From: Carposina sasakii
Taxonomy: Eukaryota > Arthropoda > Insecta > Lepidoptera > Carposinidae
Direction of reading: 5' to 3'
Length of the DNA stretch: 64,000 nucleotides
NCBI GenBank assembly: GCA_014607495.2
Contig: CP053171.1
Span: 1,922,001 to 1,986,000 of the forward strand
Under the pieces are notes generated by a model. It had not been told where the DNA came from. It did not search any database and saw nothing but the letters and a program-made list of their open reading frames with translations. Below, piece by piece: positions 20,476 through 32,800 of this stretch. Numbering within the stretch: position 1 is the first letter of the stretch; every line of letters begins with the position of its first letter. A program made the translations under genes and the position numbers.

Positions 20476-20481
20476 TTTATT
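20476..20481 (-). terminator. NSD polyadenylation signal AATAAA
   Basis: AATAAA on the minus strand 25 bp after the NSD stop codon, which would give a very short 3' UTR. Confidence 0.6.
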
Positions 20482-20506
20482 GTAAAATAGCCTAAAATCT
20501 ACTAAA

Positions 20507-20854
20507 TCAATCCCCAACATCATCTATCTTCGCTTTCTTTAAGGTGGGACTATCACAAAACACCGCTTCCTCTGTCGAGAAGCTGACTCTTTTCCTCTTC
20601 AACGCTTTCCTATTATTCTTCTCGCTCTCCACACTAAGTATTCTACCACTACTCTCTGAATCGCTCGATGGCAGTCCATTTGTAGCATTTTTTATAATTA
20701 GTAAGTCTTTTTCTATATCGGTGAGTTCTCTAGGCTTCGGTGGGCGTCCTACCTTATTCTTAGGTTTGGCTGTGGACGGAGATTCTTCGGTGTTCTTTCG
20801 TTTCTTGTACGTTCTTTTTGCGGGCACTTTGGTCTTTTTTCTGCCGGGTTCCTC
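20507..20854 (-). CDS. NSD: NSD exon 13: basic C-terminal tail
   Basis: Acceptor TTTTTCCCAG. 115 codons: Lys/Arg-rich with [11 protein letters not shown], an AT-hook-like GRPPKP, then Ser-rich and [10 protein letters not shown]; stop TGA at 20507-20509. No PHD5 cluster. Confidence 0.88.
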   Translation of the reverse strand, partial: EEPGRKKTKVPAKRTYKKRKNTEESPSTAKPKNKVGRPPKPRELTDIEKDLLIIKNATNGLPSSDSESSGRILSVESEKNNRKALKRKRVSFSTEEAVFCDSPTLKKAKIDDVGD

Positions 20855-23800
20855 CTGGGAAAAAGGATTTTTGAATGATTATTGACTTATTTACATCTGT
20901 CCTCCTACTATAATGGTAAATGTGGCTGATTTTGTGAGCCTACAGTTCTGGATACTCCATTTCGGGAACACGGCCGTATGCAGATGTATGTATGTATGTA
21001 TGTATGTTTATTTATTAATTCAATAATCGGTGAAAAGTGGATGCGTAATTTGCACATTTCTGTTCAACCTCTTTGGGGGATAGTGGGCATGAATTAGAGA
21101 TTTTCTGACAAGAATTAAAAGTAAAAAATCAATCAGCTATAAGACTAAAACAATAATAGCACAAGGCAAGATATAAAATAAATTTAAGTACCATTGTATT
21201 TACCTGCTTAGGCTTAGCTCCCATATACCCTGAGCACCTCTTTGCGCCGCACAAACATCGTTTCTTCTCAATCCCCGCACACTCCAAGTTGTAGTTGAAT
21301 GTTAGCTCACTGTTCTGTAAATCAGAAATTCAAGAAATAACTGTCACTAATCAATTTTAGGGCTGATTTTTCCAAACGTCGGATATGATGCCCACTTGAT
21401 GAATAAAGTTCATACTCTCTCTATAATAATCAAGTTTTAAAGAAAGACAGCATCATTTTTATTCTTCTGATAAGCTATCTGACGTTTGGAAAAATCGGCC
21501 CTCAAAATATTTATTATTTCATCGGCTTTATTAGAAAGTTCACGACCGCCGGCTGTTTTTATTAGCATGCCGACATCAGTATTTAGTGCCAGGACGCAAA
21601 TAAGCGTCGACGATAACTCTACAAAACCAAATACGTAGTGGGCGGCAGTGAATGTGTTACAAATTTCTATAAAATACGAAAGTGTCAGATACGAAAATTA
21701 TAGGAAAGATAGGATTATATTATTATCATATCTTAACTGTGTACATGATTTGTTGAAGCGGTGATAGCCCAGTGGTTAAGACGTGCACCTTCCAAGCGGG
21801 AGGCGTAAGTTCGATCCCAGTCATGGGCCTGTACCGATGAATTTATTTAATGTACAGATTTTAATGTTGCAAAATTGTCACTTAGCTCGTGCCTCGGAAA
21901 GCACGTAAAACCGTTGGTCCTGCGCCTGATCTCTCTCCGGTCGTGTCGGCTTTCCGTCCAATGGGACTATGAGAGTAACGGAATAGAGAGTGCATCTGTG
22001 TTTGCGCACACACTTGTGCACTATAATATCTCCTGCGTACTTGGTCAATCTCCGTAGAGATTAATCTTGATCCAACAGTTAGCTCATTTCAGTTGTACAA
22101 TAGTCGATTACATGTTCAAATCATTTGCGGGTTACATACATGTAGAAATTTTTCTCGCAATTCTGTAACATATTGAATTATATAGAAGCCGCACTGGCGG
22201 TTAAAAATTTGCGCGGATAAAAATCTATGATTTGATGCAAATTGAACGCGACGCGGTGCGTTTTATTTCCGCGCGAAAATTTTGTGCAATATGAAGTAGT
22301 ATGACTATGGCCGCACGGCGAAATAAAATTCGCGCGTTTCGCTCAGTCGTGCACTGACAACGGTATCGACAAGATGTCGCGCGCTTCGTCTCCCGCCCGA
22401 TCGGCAGGCGAGCAGGAGTTAGCAGAAAATGACGACATTGAAATAGAACAATTAATCACTCTGATGCACATTTTACACGTTCGTCTTAGAAGGGAACTGC
22501 ATCGAACTGACAAAAATCGCGCAAAATTTTAGCCGTGGTGCGTACTAGGCGTAATTTCGAGCTCGGAATATAATTCGCGAGATCAAATATCGCGTGGTTA
22601 AAATTCGCAGTGCGGACAGGCCCTAAGCCCTCTGAATGACTATTAATATACTCGTACTATATATAATTTATTAGTATACTCGTACCACAGTTTGTTTACC
22701 ACAAGTCATCACCGAACTTGGAAAATCTAACTCAAAGCGATCCTGCACCACGACAACGCAAGCTCACACAGCGCTCGTCAAACGATTGAGTATTTGAAGT
22801 AGGAAAAAGTAGAAATTCTTGACCATCCTCCATACAGTCCTGACCTAAACCCTAACGATTTCTTTACAATTCCTAAAATTATGAAAAGTCTTCGTGGTCA
22901 AAGGTTCCAGTCCGGCGAAGAAACAGTCGACGCTTTCAAGTCAGCCATTTTGAACACCCCCACTTTAGAGTGGAGTAAATATACTATATATATTATAATA
23001 TTATAAAGCTGAAGAGTTTGAGCGCTAATCTCAGGAAAATTTGAAAAATTCAGTGTAAGATTTTAAGCTATAGGGTGGTGCAATGGGACTTTGAAAAAAA
23101 GTGTATTAAGCGTGGTGAATAGTTTGAAAAGCAATAAAAAGTACTATAAGGTTCTAGTTGTATTTTTTTTTTCAAACGACAAAACTTAAAAGGCATGTCT
23201 CGTATTATATCGACTATTTTATTAAAAATAATTATAAAGGAACTTATGCACACAAAAAAAGAGAGGTCACAATAATATCTCAGTGCTAAAGCAATAATGA
23301 AACCGTAGTGACATTGGTTTGTGTCACCCTAAATATATCGAAATTCCAAGAAAACGACAGCCGGTAAAAATAACTATACCACAGTCTAGCTATATCTAAA
23401 GTATATAAACTCACCGCGGGAATGTCGTAAAGTGCAAACAGGCCGACCCGAACGTCACCCAACACCGTCCATTTCTGAGTCTCGCAGTTTGGTTCACAGC
23501 AGTGGTTCATAAACCTATTAAAATAATAGAAAAGATATTAAATATGACATTCCAAACCCCCGCTTTACCACCTTAGGTGTAAAGTTACGTAAAATCCGTT
23601 CTTAGTGGATATCTACACCCTATAAGGAATATTCCAAATTTAAAGTTTGTGGGTTTTTATAGTTTTTGAGACTTCATAAGTAACCAGAGAGTGGTATTTT
23701 GCTTTTAAATACCTATATAAGGTCTATCGAATATTAATGATTATCTTTTTGACACGAAACTAAGTAGGTAAAAAGAAACAACTTTCACTACGAGACCAAC

Positions 23801-26800
23801 TCCGAAATATTGAAGAAAAAATCAGCTGTTCCATACATTTCAGCAGTAATTATTCGAGATTGAATGGAACAGCCGATTTTTTTTTCAATATTTCGGAGTT
23901 GGTTCCATAGTGAAAGTTGTTTCTTTTTACCTACCTAGTTTCGTGTCAAAAAATAATCACAAATTTTGGATAGACCTCATATACATACAAATATTTTGTA
24001 CTTATTATAAAAACATTATAAAATAACAATGTTTGCGTCTACCGAGATTCGAACCCAGCATCTACGAGTATGACGCGGCAGACAAGTCTACCAATCGGTC
24101 CGTCAAATTATGATGACAAGTGGACTCCGTCTGCGTGCATGCATCTAGCGGACTGCATCCAGATGACCGAACTATGAATCTAAACCATTCTCGAACCCAC
24201 TTGAACACATATTTCATCAAAATCGGTCCGTTTAGAAGGAGTTCAATTACAAACACACGAACAGAAGATTTATATACATAAAGATGGTAATCATTAGGAT
24301 TGTACAATCGTACATTATTAACTAACCTGGCCAAATTTCCTTTAGGTCCCGCATCAATCATCCTCTCCTTATCCAGAGTTAAGAAATAGAAGTTCTCATC
24401 TCTTATCTCGTGTTTTCTCTTCATTCGTCTTCTGAACTCTTCTTCATCTATTAATTCTCCTACGTACTCTATTACGAATTGACCTGGAATTTTAAATGTC
24501 TTTGAAGTTGGACTGACATGTGTTCCTGGGACAGGTGGAAATTCGGTCGATGACCTTTTATAGAGATTAATCACCGACTCCTTTACTTTAAAAGGAAGCC
24601 TTCATTTTCTTTCTCAAATGGAGACATCGGCAAGCGTAGCGTTGGGCGCCCTCCGGCCAGATGGACCGATGACTTAAAGAGTGCGGCTGGTAGTGACTGG
24701 ATAGAAAAAACGGGAGATCGAGCTATGTGGCGTGGGGAGGCTTACGTCCAGCAGTGGACTACAATACGCTGATGAATGTATGTATATTTCGAAGGCATAT
24801 TATAGATCATGCTGTATTACAAAACGGCTAGAACACATCACTTTCTATTCTCACTCCATCTACACTATAAACAGATTTTAATTGCTTCCACAACACGTTT
24901 CGGCTACATTTGTACTGGAATAAATTAGTAGAAATGACTGGCTAGTATAATATAATATAAACTTTATTTTCAACCATAAAAAGTCCACTGTTGGCCTCCC
25001 CCAACCTCCATTCCGACCGGTCGGTCTAATAAGCTAACTGGTGAAAAGTGGGTGTGCAAATTGCACACTTTTGTCCAACCTCTTTGGGGGACAATGGGCG
25101 TGACTGTATACATTAGTCGACTGAACATAAAAGCTCAAAAACAGTATGTTTTATAAATATCACATATCTTTTTTTTTGTTTTCTTTATCCATTACTTCTA
25201 GATTCTCTAGGTAATAACAGTTTTATGTCAGGTTTTACACAAAGAAAATATAATATCAAAATATTTCCATATAAACAACATTACATATATCAGCCTTTCG
25301 AACCCAAAACCTATCGTCGCAGGCAGGGTCACTACCTACTACAATCGAGCGCCTTAATTCCTCTAACCCCCAGCCGCGATGTTGCGTGTGATAGGGCGCC
25401 ATTTTGGGATACTCGCGTCGTTCGAACGCGCGGTTGTTACACCGGTCGCCGGCTAGGCAGCTCGGGCCGCATTCTGTCAGTAGCATTCTGAGAGAAAAGA
25501 CATACTATTACAACATTAGGTACATACCTACATACATTGACGACCGATCGGTGTAGTTGGTGGCCCTGCCTGCGACACCATAGGTCCTGGATTCGAATCC
25601 CGGGGTAGTTGCTAACATTGATATGATGAATATTGATGTTTGTTTCAGAGTCATGGATGTTTCTATACTCATCTATGTATATAAATAAGGTCTATTCAAA
25701 ATTAGTGATTATCTTTGTGAAAAAAAAATTTATGCAGAAAAACGCAGTGGACCCTAATATTTTGGAAACCAGAAACTACATGGAGAAAAATGATCTCCGT
25801 AATTGACGATCACCCTGTACTGCACAGCTGTACATACAATGAATAATTACTGGAACAGCTGATTTTTTTTTCAATATTTCGGATTTGGTCCCATAGTGAA
25901 AGTTGTTTCTTTTTACCTACCTAGTTTTGTGTCAAAAGATAATCACTAATTTTGGATAGACCTTAATTCGTTGCTTAGTACCCACGACACAAGACCTTAG
26001 GGATATTAGTGTGGGACTGCGTCAATGTGATATAAAGTGTGTAAATATTTATTTATTATCACTTCCGTAATTCGCGGGACTCTATAGTCCCGGTCCTTCC
26101 TTCCTTCCTTCCGGAGAGGCGTGCATCGAGCTGTAGCCAAGATGTAGAGGCCCTTTTAAGAGAGCTTTAATATGGTGTGGGATACACACGGCGGATACCA
26201 TCACCGAGTGTACAATATACAAATACAAAAAAATACAAAATACCTACTTTATTCAGAAAACGAAGTTTTTTTTACATATTTTTAAAGCTGGCGTTACACA
26301 CCCGTCTATGGTCCCCGCCATGTTCAAAGACTATTGGAGTGCAGATCTACATCGTGCGATGGAAAACTAAGTTCCAGATTGGGTGTCTGAATAAGGGCTA
26401 TTTTATATAGGGAAAAAGTCAGTTTTACTATTATAAATTTTCTATTAGTACCTGTTTTATGATTTTTTAACACTTACCTATTCAAACACTGGGCATAAAC
26501 CCCGCAAGGGAACGGATCCAAGGGATTGCAGTCGCACGGGGTCAACGAACTCTCCTCAATGTCAACGCGTCGACCAATCAGAGAGCCGAGCGGTTTGTTG
26601 ACCTTCAGTTTGACATAATGCGGCGGTAAGAGCGAGGAGGCGATATCTAGCGTCTCTTCATCGTTTGGTATTGCCGCTGGAATATTAAATATAATTATTT
26701 ATGAACTTGCCTATAGACGCAAACCGGGGTAGAGGAAAACCTAGGAAAAGATGAAGGGACGACCTGCAGGCCTATTGGCTATCTTTTTTGACAGTTCATA

Positions 26801-29800
26801 GTGATTATCACTCATTGAAACTTAATTAACCAGAAGTGTATGCGTGTGTTGCATTTCTTTATAAAGGGTACAAAGTTCACGTATTATGTATTAGGGCCGA
26901 TTTGTCAAATAGCCTTATCTATCTGAAGGAGAAACTTAATGCTGTCTCTACTTTGATCATGTTTTAGAGAAAGACAGCATCAACTTTATCATTCAGATGG
27001 GCAATCTGAATATTTAGAATAACCTTAATATACAAATTAGAGAAATACTTCACACATCAGTCTATTGCAGTCCACTGCTGGACGTAAGGCCTCCCCCAGG
27101 ACACGCCACAAGGCTACTGCCACAGACAAGAGATTTTTTGTACATAGTCACTACGCTGGGCAGACGGGTTGGTGACCGCAGTCTGATTTTCGGGCTATGC
27201 TGTCAACACGGCGCTGCTGCCCACCTATCGGAAACCCTTTGCCTCTTAAGATACTCATAGGCAGACATGAGATGATGTCGTCATCATCAGCCTATTCCAT
27301 CCCAATGCTGGACGTAGTAGGCCTCCCCCAGAGCACCCCACACGGCTCGATCTCCCGTTTTTGCCATCCAGTCACTACCAGCCGCACTCCTTAAGTCATC
27401 GGTCCATCTGTCCGGAGGGCGCCCAACGCTACGCTTGCCGAGGCGCGGTCTCCATTCGAGAACCCGTTTACTCCACCGTCCATCGGTTCTACGACAGATG
27501 TAACCCGCCCACTGCCACTTAAATTTGCTACACATCGATACCACGTCAGTTGCTTTGATTTTTATGGCAGAAATACTTACTTTTAAATATTTCGCAGGCT
27601 CTCTGCGCATGCTCCATGGCGGTAGTGAATGCGGCGTCCAGTTTTGATTTCTGTCCCGAAACGCGCCCGGAATCACCTACAAAAATAGATATAGTACCCA
27701 GTAATCGCCGCCTTTTGTACCTACATAAACATGTATAAATAAATACATAGATACATGGAATGTGGTAGCCAGAACTGTGGGATCATAAAGGAGAAGCCAC
27801 GTTTAACGGGACAGATTTAATTATTGCCTGAGCAAATGCCAGAGTTCCTTAGTCGACTCGAGGTCATTTTAATCAATTAAGATCTTTTGCAACCTAAGGA
27901 TAGCCTAACATATGTATGTGCGTAACTGACAAATCTCACCTTCCTGGAACGGGAAAACCCGTCCCCTATTGACCCAGTAATGGTCGTATTGTCCGAAGAA
28001 CCGCACCACGAACTCTCCGAGCGAATGCTTCACACTGTAAATGTTCTCCGGGATCTCTGACGGGTGCAGGATTATGCCGGGCCACCATCTGTCAAGGTAG
28101 GATAGCTTAGTAATTAGGGGTTTTATAATAAAACTAGCTGTTGCTCGCGGCTCCGCTCGATGCGTGGGAGGGGTATGAAAAATAGATAGTAGCCGATTCT
28201 CAGACCTGCTGAATATGCATACATAATTTCATGGAAATCGGTCAAGCCGTTTTGGAGGAGTATGGTAACTAACATTGTGACACTTTATATATCTATAAAA
28301 TACGTATTATATATTTGAACAAAAAAATGTTTACTACCCCAGTCCGCTTTTCACCTAACTAGCAAAAGCTAAGCGATGCGATGTACAAAAATCGCTGATT
28401 GCTTGTCAAATTCGTATTACGCTAAAAGGAATTTCAAAGGAATTTTGACATTTCAAGGCGAATATTGCACAATTTTCGCTATCGCATTGCTTCTGCTTTG
28501 TTTTTGCAAGATACGTAATCAGCATGCTGCTTCTAGGTTTACTTTAACCAATTTTCTTTGTTTACTTCAACTTTTATTACTTATTTAATAACATGCTGTA
28601 CATAGCACATGTAACAGATATACATGTGAAAGTAAGTTTGTTTATTTGTTTGTTACCTCTTCATACCAATAATGCAGAATTTAGTACACAGGTAGTCTAG
28701 ACCTTGAGAAAGAGTTATTTTCTTTCAATAATTTTGACTGGGTTAATCAATGATTCAAATATCGGAATAGCTAACGCGCCATCTTGTCAGTCACCTCGTC
28801 CAATGGTGACGTACTCCCTCCCGCCATTCGGAAGTGGCCAGTGATGTTCCTAGTCGATAGATTTTATCAATCTAACATTACCTATATTTTTTGTGCACAT
28901 ACACACAACATAGCAAGAATATTGTCCCCACCTATAATGGCCCAACTTGACCCAAACCATCTCGTTGTAAATGGGAAGACGGCCCGTCTCGCAATCCTCA
29001 CACATGTAGCCACCTGAAAAAAAAATTAGGTAAAAATAAACTACTTTTACTATGGGATCAAGACATTGTGGGAAAAAACTATCGTAGGTATATACCAAAT
29101 ACTCATCATGTATGTACCTATACATAATATGTATATAAATTCCTCCAAAACGGCTTGACCGATTTTCAGGAAATTTTATATGTATATTCAGTAGATGTGA
29201 GAATAGGTCGTAAACTACTTTTTATACCCCTTCCACGCAATAAGCTACATTCACGCAAGCGGAGCCGTGGGCAACAGCTAGTTTATCTATACGTCTTCAG
29301 CCTATAATCAGTCCACTGCTTGACGTAGGCCTCCCCAGGGCACGCCACAAGGCTACTGCCATAGGGGGTTTTATGCCCATAGTCACCACGCTGGGAGGCG
29401 AATTGGTGACCACAGTCTGATTTTTGGACTATGTTGTTAACACGGGAGGCGCTGCTGCCCACCTCCCGGAAACCCTTAATCGCTTCGTACGATACCCACG
29501 GGCAGGCAGGGGTGGTACAAACTCTACTCTGCCGGCACCACGCGTGTTATCTATAGAAATGTCTAAAATAAAATTGTACTTACCTTCAGGAGGGTCAATA
29601 TTAAGGCACTCTGCATGGAACGAGGTAGGACAGTACTCGCAACAGATGAGGGTCCCTCCTAAAGCACAGATAAAACACCAGCCTGTGTTCACGTGACACG
29701 GGACCTTGCCTGGCCTGGGAATGGAAAATAAATTCAGATTCAGATCATTTATTTGCCTAAATATGGCTACATAATCTTCTATACATATAACAAAATATTT

Positions 29801-32800
29801 AAACGGATCGATGTTTGTGCACGCTAATCTCAGAAACGGCTGAACCGATTTCGACGCAGTTTTCAGACTTTTTATCCCGGAAAAATGTTTTTATCCCGGA
29901 TAATATCGCCATTTAATTTTTTCTGCAGTCCACGCGGACGGAGTACTAGTGAGTAATAATATAATTGAAAATTACATAGTCCTACCTGTCCCTTTCTGTT
30001 GCAGCCATTTATGTTAAGAATGGAGAGGGACAGACCTGCAGGCCTATTGGCTATCTTTTTTGACAGTTCATCACTCAATTGAAACTCAACAACTGGAAGT
30101 GGCATAATGCCTTATCTAAAGAAAATTTTGGCAACACACACATACATGTCACTTCCAGTTCAATAAGTTTCAATGTGTGATCATGACTATGAACTGTCAA
30201 AAAAGATAGCCGATACGGGGGCTGTATAACTTTAAGATTACGTTTACGTGTGACAAGTTTCTAGCTCATTGCTTCAGAGAACGCCCCTGAGTTCTTAGTA
30301 GAATTTTACGACATGCGCGAAAGGAGATGCAGCTGATGTATGCAAGTAAACCGCATCAGCAGCAAAACTTACCTATGCTCATAATGCCGTGGACATATAA
30401 TATGCGATCCGGTCAATATCTTGCTCCCAGCTGGCAGGCATTTAGTGAACGTGTGGTAAGTAGCTGGACACCGGACACATCTGGCTAGCTTGTCTCCACT
30501 AAACCTAGTCTTACATCCTCTAGGATCGTCGCAAACGCAGGTATGGCAAACATGGCGGGGGCACGTAATACTCTCTACATACTCATTCTTGTATTTACTT
30601 GTCTCCCCAGCATTTAACTTCGTTTGAGGCCAATGGTCCAAGCAATCCAAATGATAATACCTATTACAATGGGCAATTTGACAACGCTGTCGTACGCTAT
30701 TTTGCTTTTTAGACACCGCCGATTTGCAGACAAAACATAAAGGTATATCGTATTCTAGACAATTGTTGCATTTGAAGTCAATATAACTTGGTTCTTCTAC
30801 TTTAGTTTTTGGTTTGACGGCGATTATCTCACATTTGCCCGCTTCAATATTGTTCCAATTAATTTCGTCGGCTGAATAAGAATCGCAGGAGTTATTGTCA
30901 TTGCTTTCCATCATTTGCTTCATCTTCTCAGCTAGTTGTGCTTCGAAATTGTCAGCATCAGCTACTACATTAAATTTCAATTCTTCTTCTAAAGATATGT
31001 TAGGTATTTCATCGGAGATATTAGCTTTATCATCACTGTGACTTGAATCAAGCTCAGTGTCCTGAGATTTCGGACGTCTCCCTCTAGGTTTCTTCTTTTT
31101 CTTTCTGCCTCTGCTTGGTGTTTGGACTTCTACTACTTGTTTCTCTTTCTTTACACAGTCTACGTGGAACATGGCACTGCATCCTTTGCATTTAACAAGG
31201 TTTCCTGTACTCTCGCATATTTCGCAAACTTTCTCACGTACTAAACCTTTGAATAAGCTTGGCTTTGGTTTCGTTAGTTTATCAAAGTACATCTCCACTT
31301 CGTCATATACATCGACGACAGTGCCACCTTCTTGTACTTCTTCTATTTTATCAGTAGTCACTACTTCTCCGTTTTCTGTTTTTACCTCTGGTACAGGATC
31401 TTCTTTATCACTTTTCGCAACAGTAGAAGATTTCTTTCGAAATATTTCGAACAGTTGAATTTGTTCTTCAATATCCGAACAATCCTCTTTATAATATTGT
31501 CTTACGGTATTTCGCTTCGGCTTCTCCTTAGTCACATAATCCATCATTGTGCCTTCCGTGCAATCAGTCTTAATCTTTTTCCTTACTTTCTTTGGCTGTT
31601 CAGAATTCTCATTATTTAATCCTTTCACTAAATTCTTCTGCTCAATCTCATCAGTCTTTTTAATCTCGGATTTATTACTCTCCTCATATAACCAGGTCTT
31701 ATACAAATACTCAACTATTTCATCTTGGGTAAGCTGTGGATATTCATCCATCAACGCATCTTGTTTTAATTCAAGATAGCTCAAAAACTCTGGGTCATTC
31801 ATATCTGTTTGTTTAGTTTTACGTGTACCTTTTTCGGTTGTATTTTTTTGTTTACGCTTTGCTAGAGGAGCTTCCAATACCTCTGAATTAATAGATGCGG
31901 TTTCATCGTGAATTTCGTCATTAATAATTGGCCCTGGGCCATCGTCCTTATTTATTGAATCAATAAATTCTTGTTGGACATTTAATGGACTTTCTAATGC
32001 TTCAGTAGGTATCATAAGTTTAGAAAATGAAGACACGCTACTAATTTCAGAGTTAACTGAACTTGTTTCAACATCAAATTCTTCTTTAGTGTTAATCTCC
32101 ATCATCAGTTGCTTTGGACCATTGAATCCATCGTTTGCAATTGCAATGGGTCTAATTTTAAGGCAGAGTTTTCGTTTGAAAATCGTTGGATCTCCATTTA
32201 TAACTTTAAGATCATCAATTTCATTCTTTTCCTGAGAACCGTCACAATTACTCGTTTTCGGACTCTCTTTTGTACGCGATCGTAGTTTAACTTTATGAAG
32301 CGGTTCATCACTACATTCAGAATTTATTGATATGTCATCAATATCTTTACCTTTAATTGCTGTTTCTAGACGATCCGTGTCCAAATGTCCATTCTGCATG
32401 GTAGGAGAAGTAGGGGGGCTATAGATAACCCTAGGACGCAGTTTTCTATTTGGCCTAACAACCAAGATTTCTGAATCTATAGAGCTTGTGTCTGAACCGA
32501 GATCTTTCAATTCACGTAATAATTCTTTTTCTCTATTAGTACAAATTCCATTTACCTTTTTAGGTTTATTACGAGTCTTCCTTTGTGGAACATAATCTGT
32601 TTCTAACCCTTTGACTTGACATGTCATATCAATACTGTCCAGACTTCTTTTATCAGCTTGTTCACTTTCTTCATACAGCCAAGTTTTGTATAGATACGAG
32701 ACAATTTCGTCCTGAGTCAAAGTAGGATTTTCATCGATAATCACGTCTTGTTTCAACTCCAAATATTTCAGGAATTCTGGATGGTCCATAGATTTTTGAT

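Noticed and set aside
20544..20885. Plus-strand 113-codon frame
   Set aside because: Antisense of the last NSD exon.
21762..21835. tRNA gene
   Set aside because: SINE-B head; repeated at 63170-63510 with its body and degraded at 55917 and 61011.
24062..24574. 170-codon minus frame taken as one unit
   Set aside because: Only 24327-24483 is exon (SET core); the flanks are intron read-through past clear splice sites.
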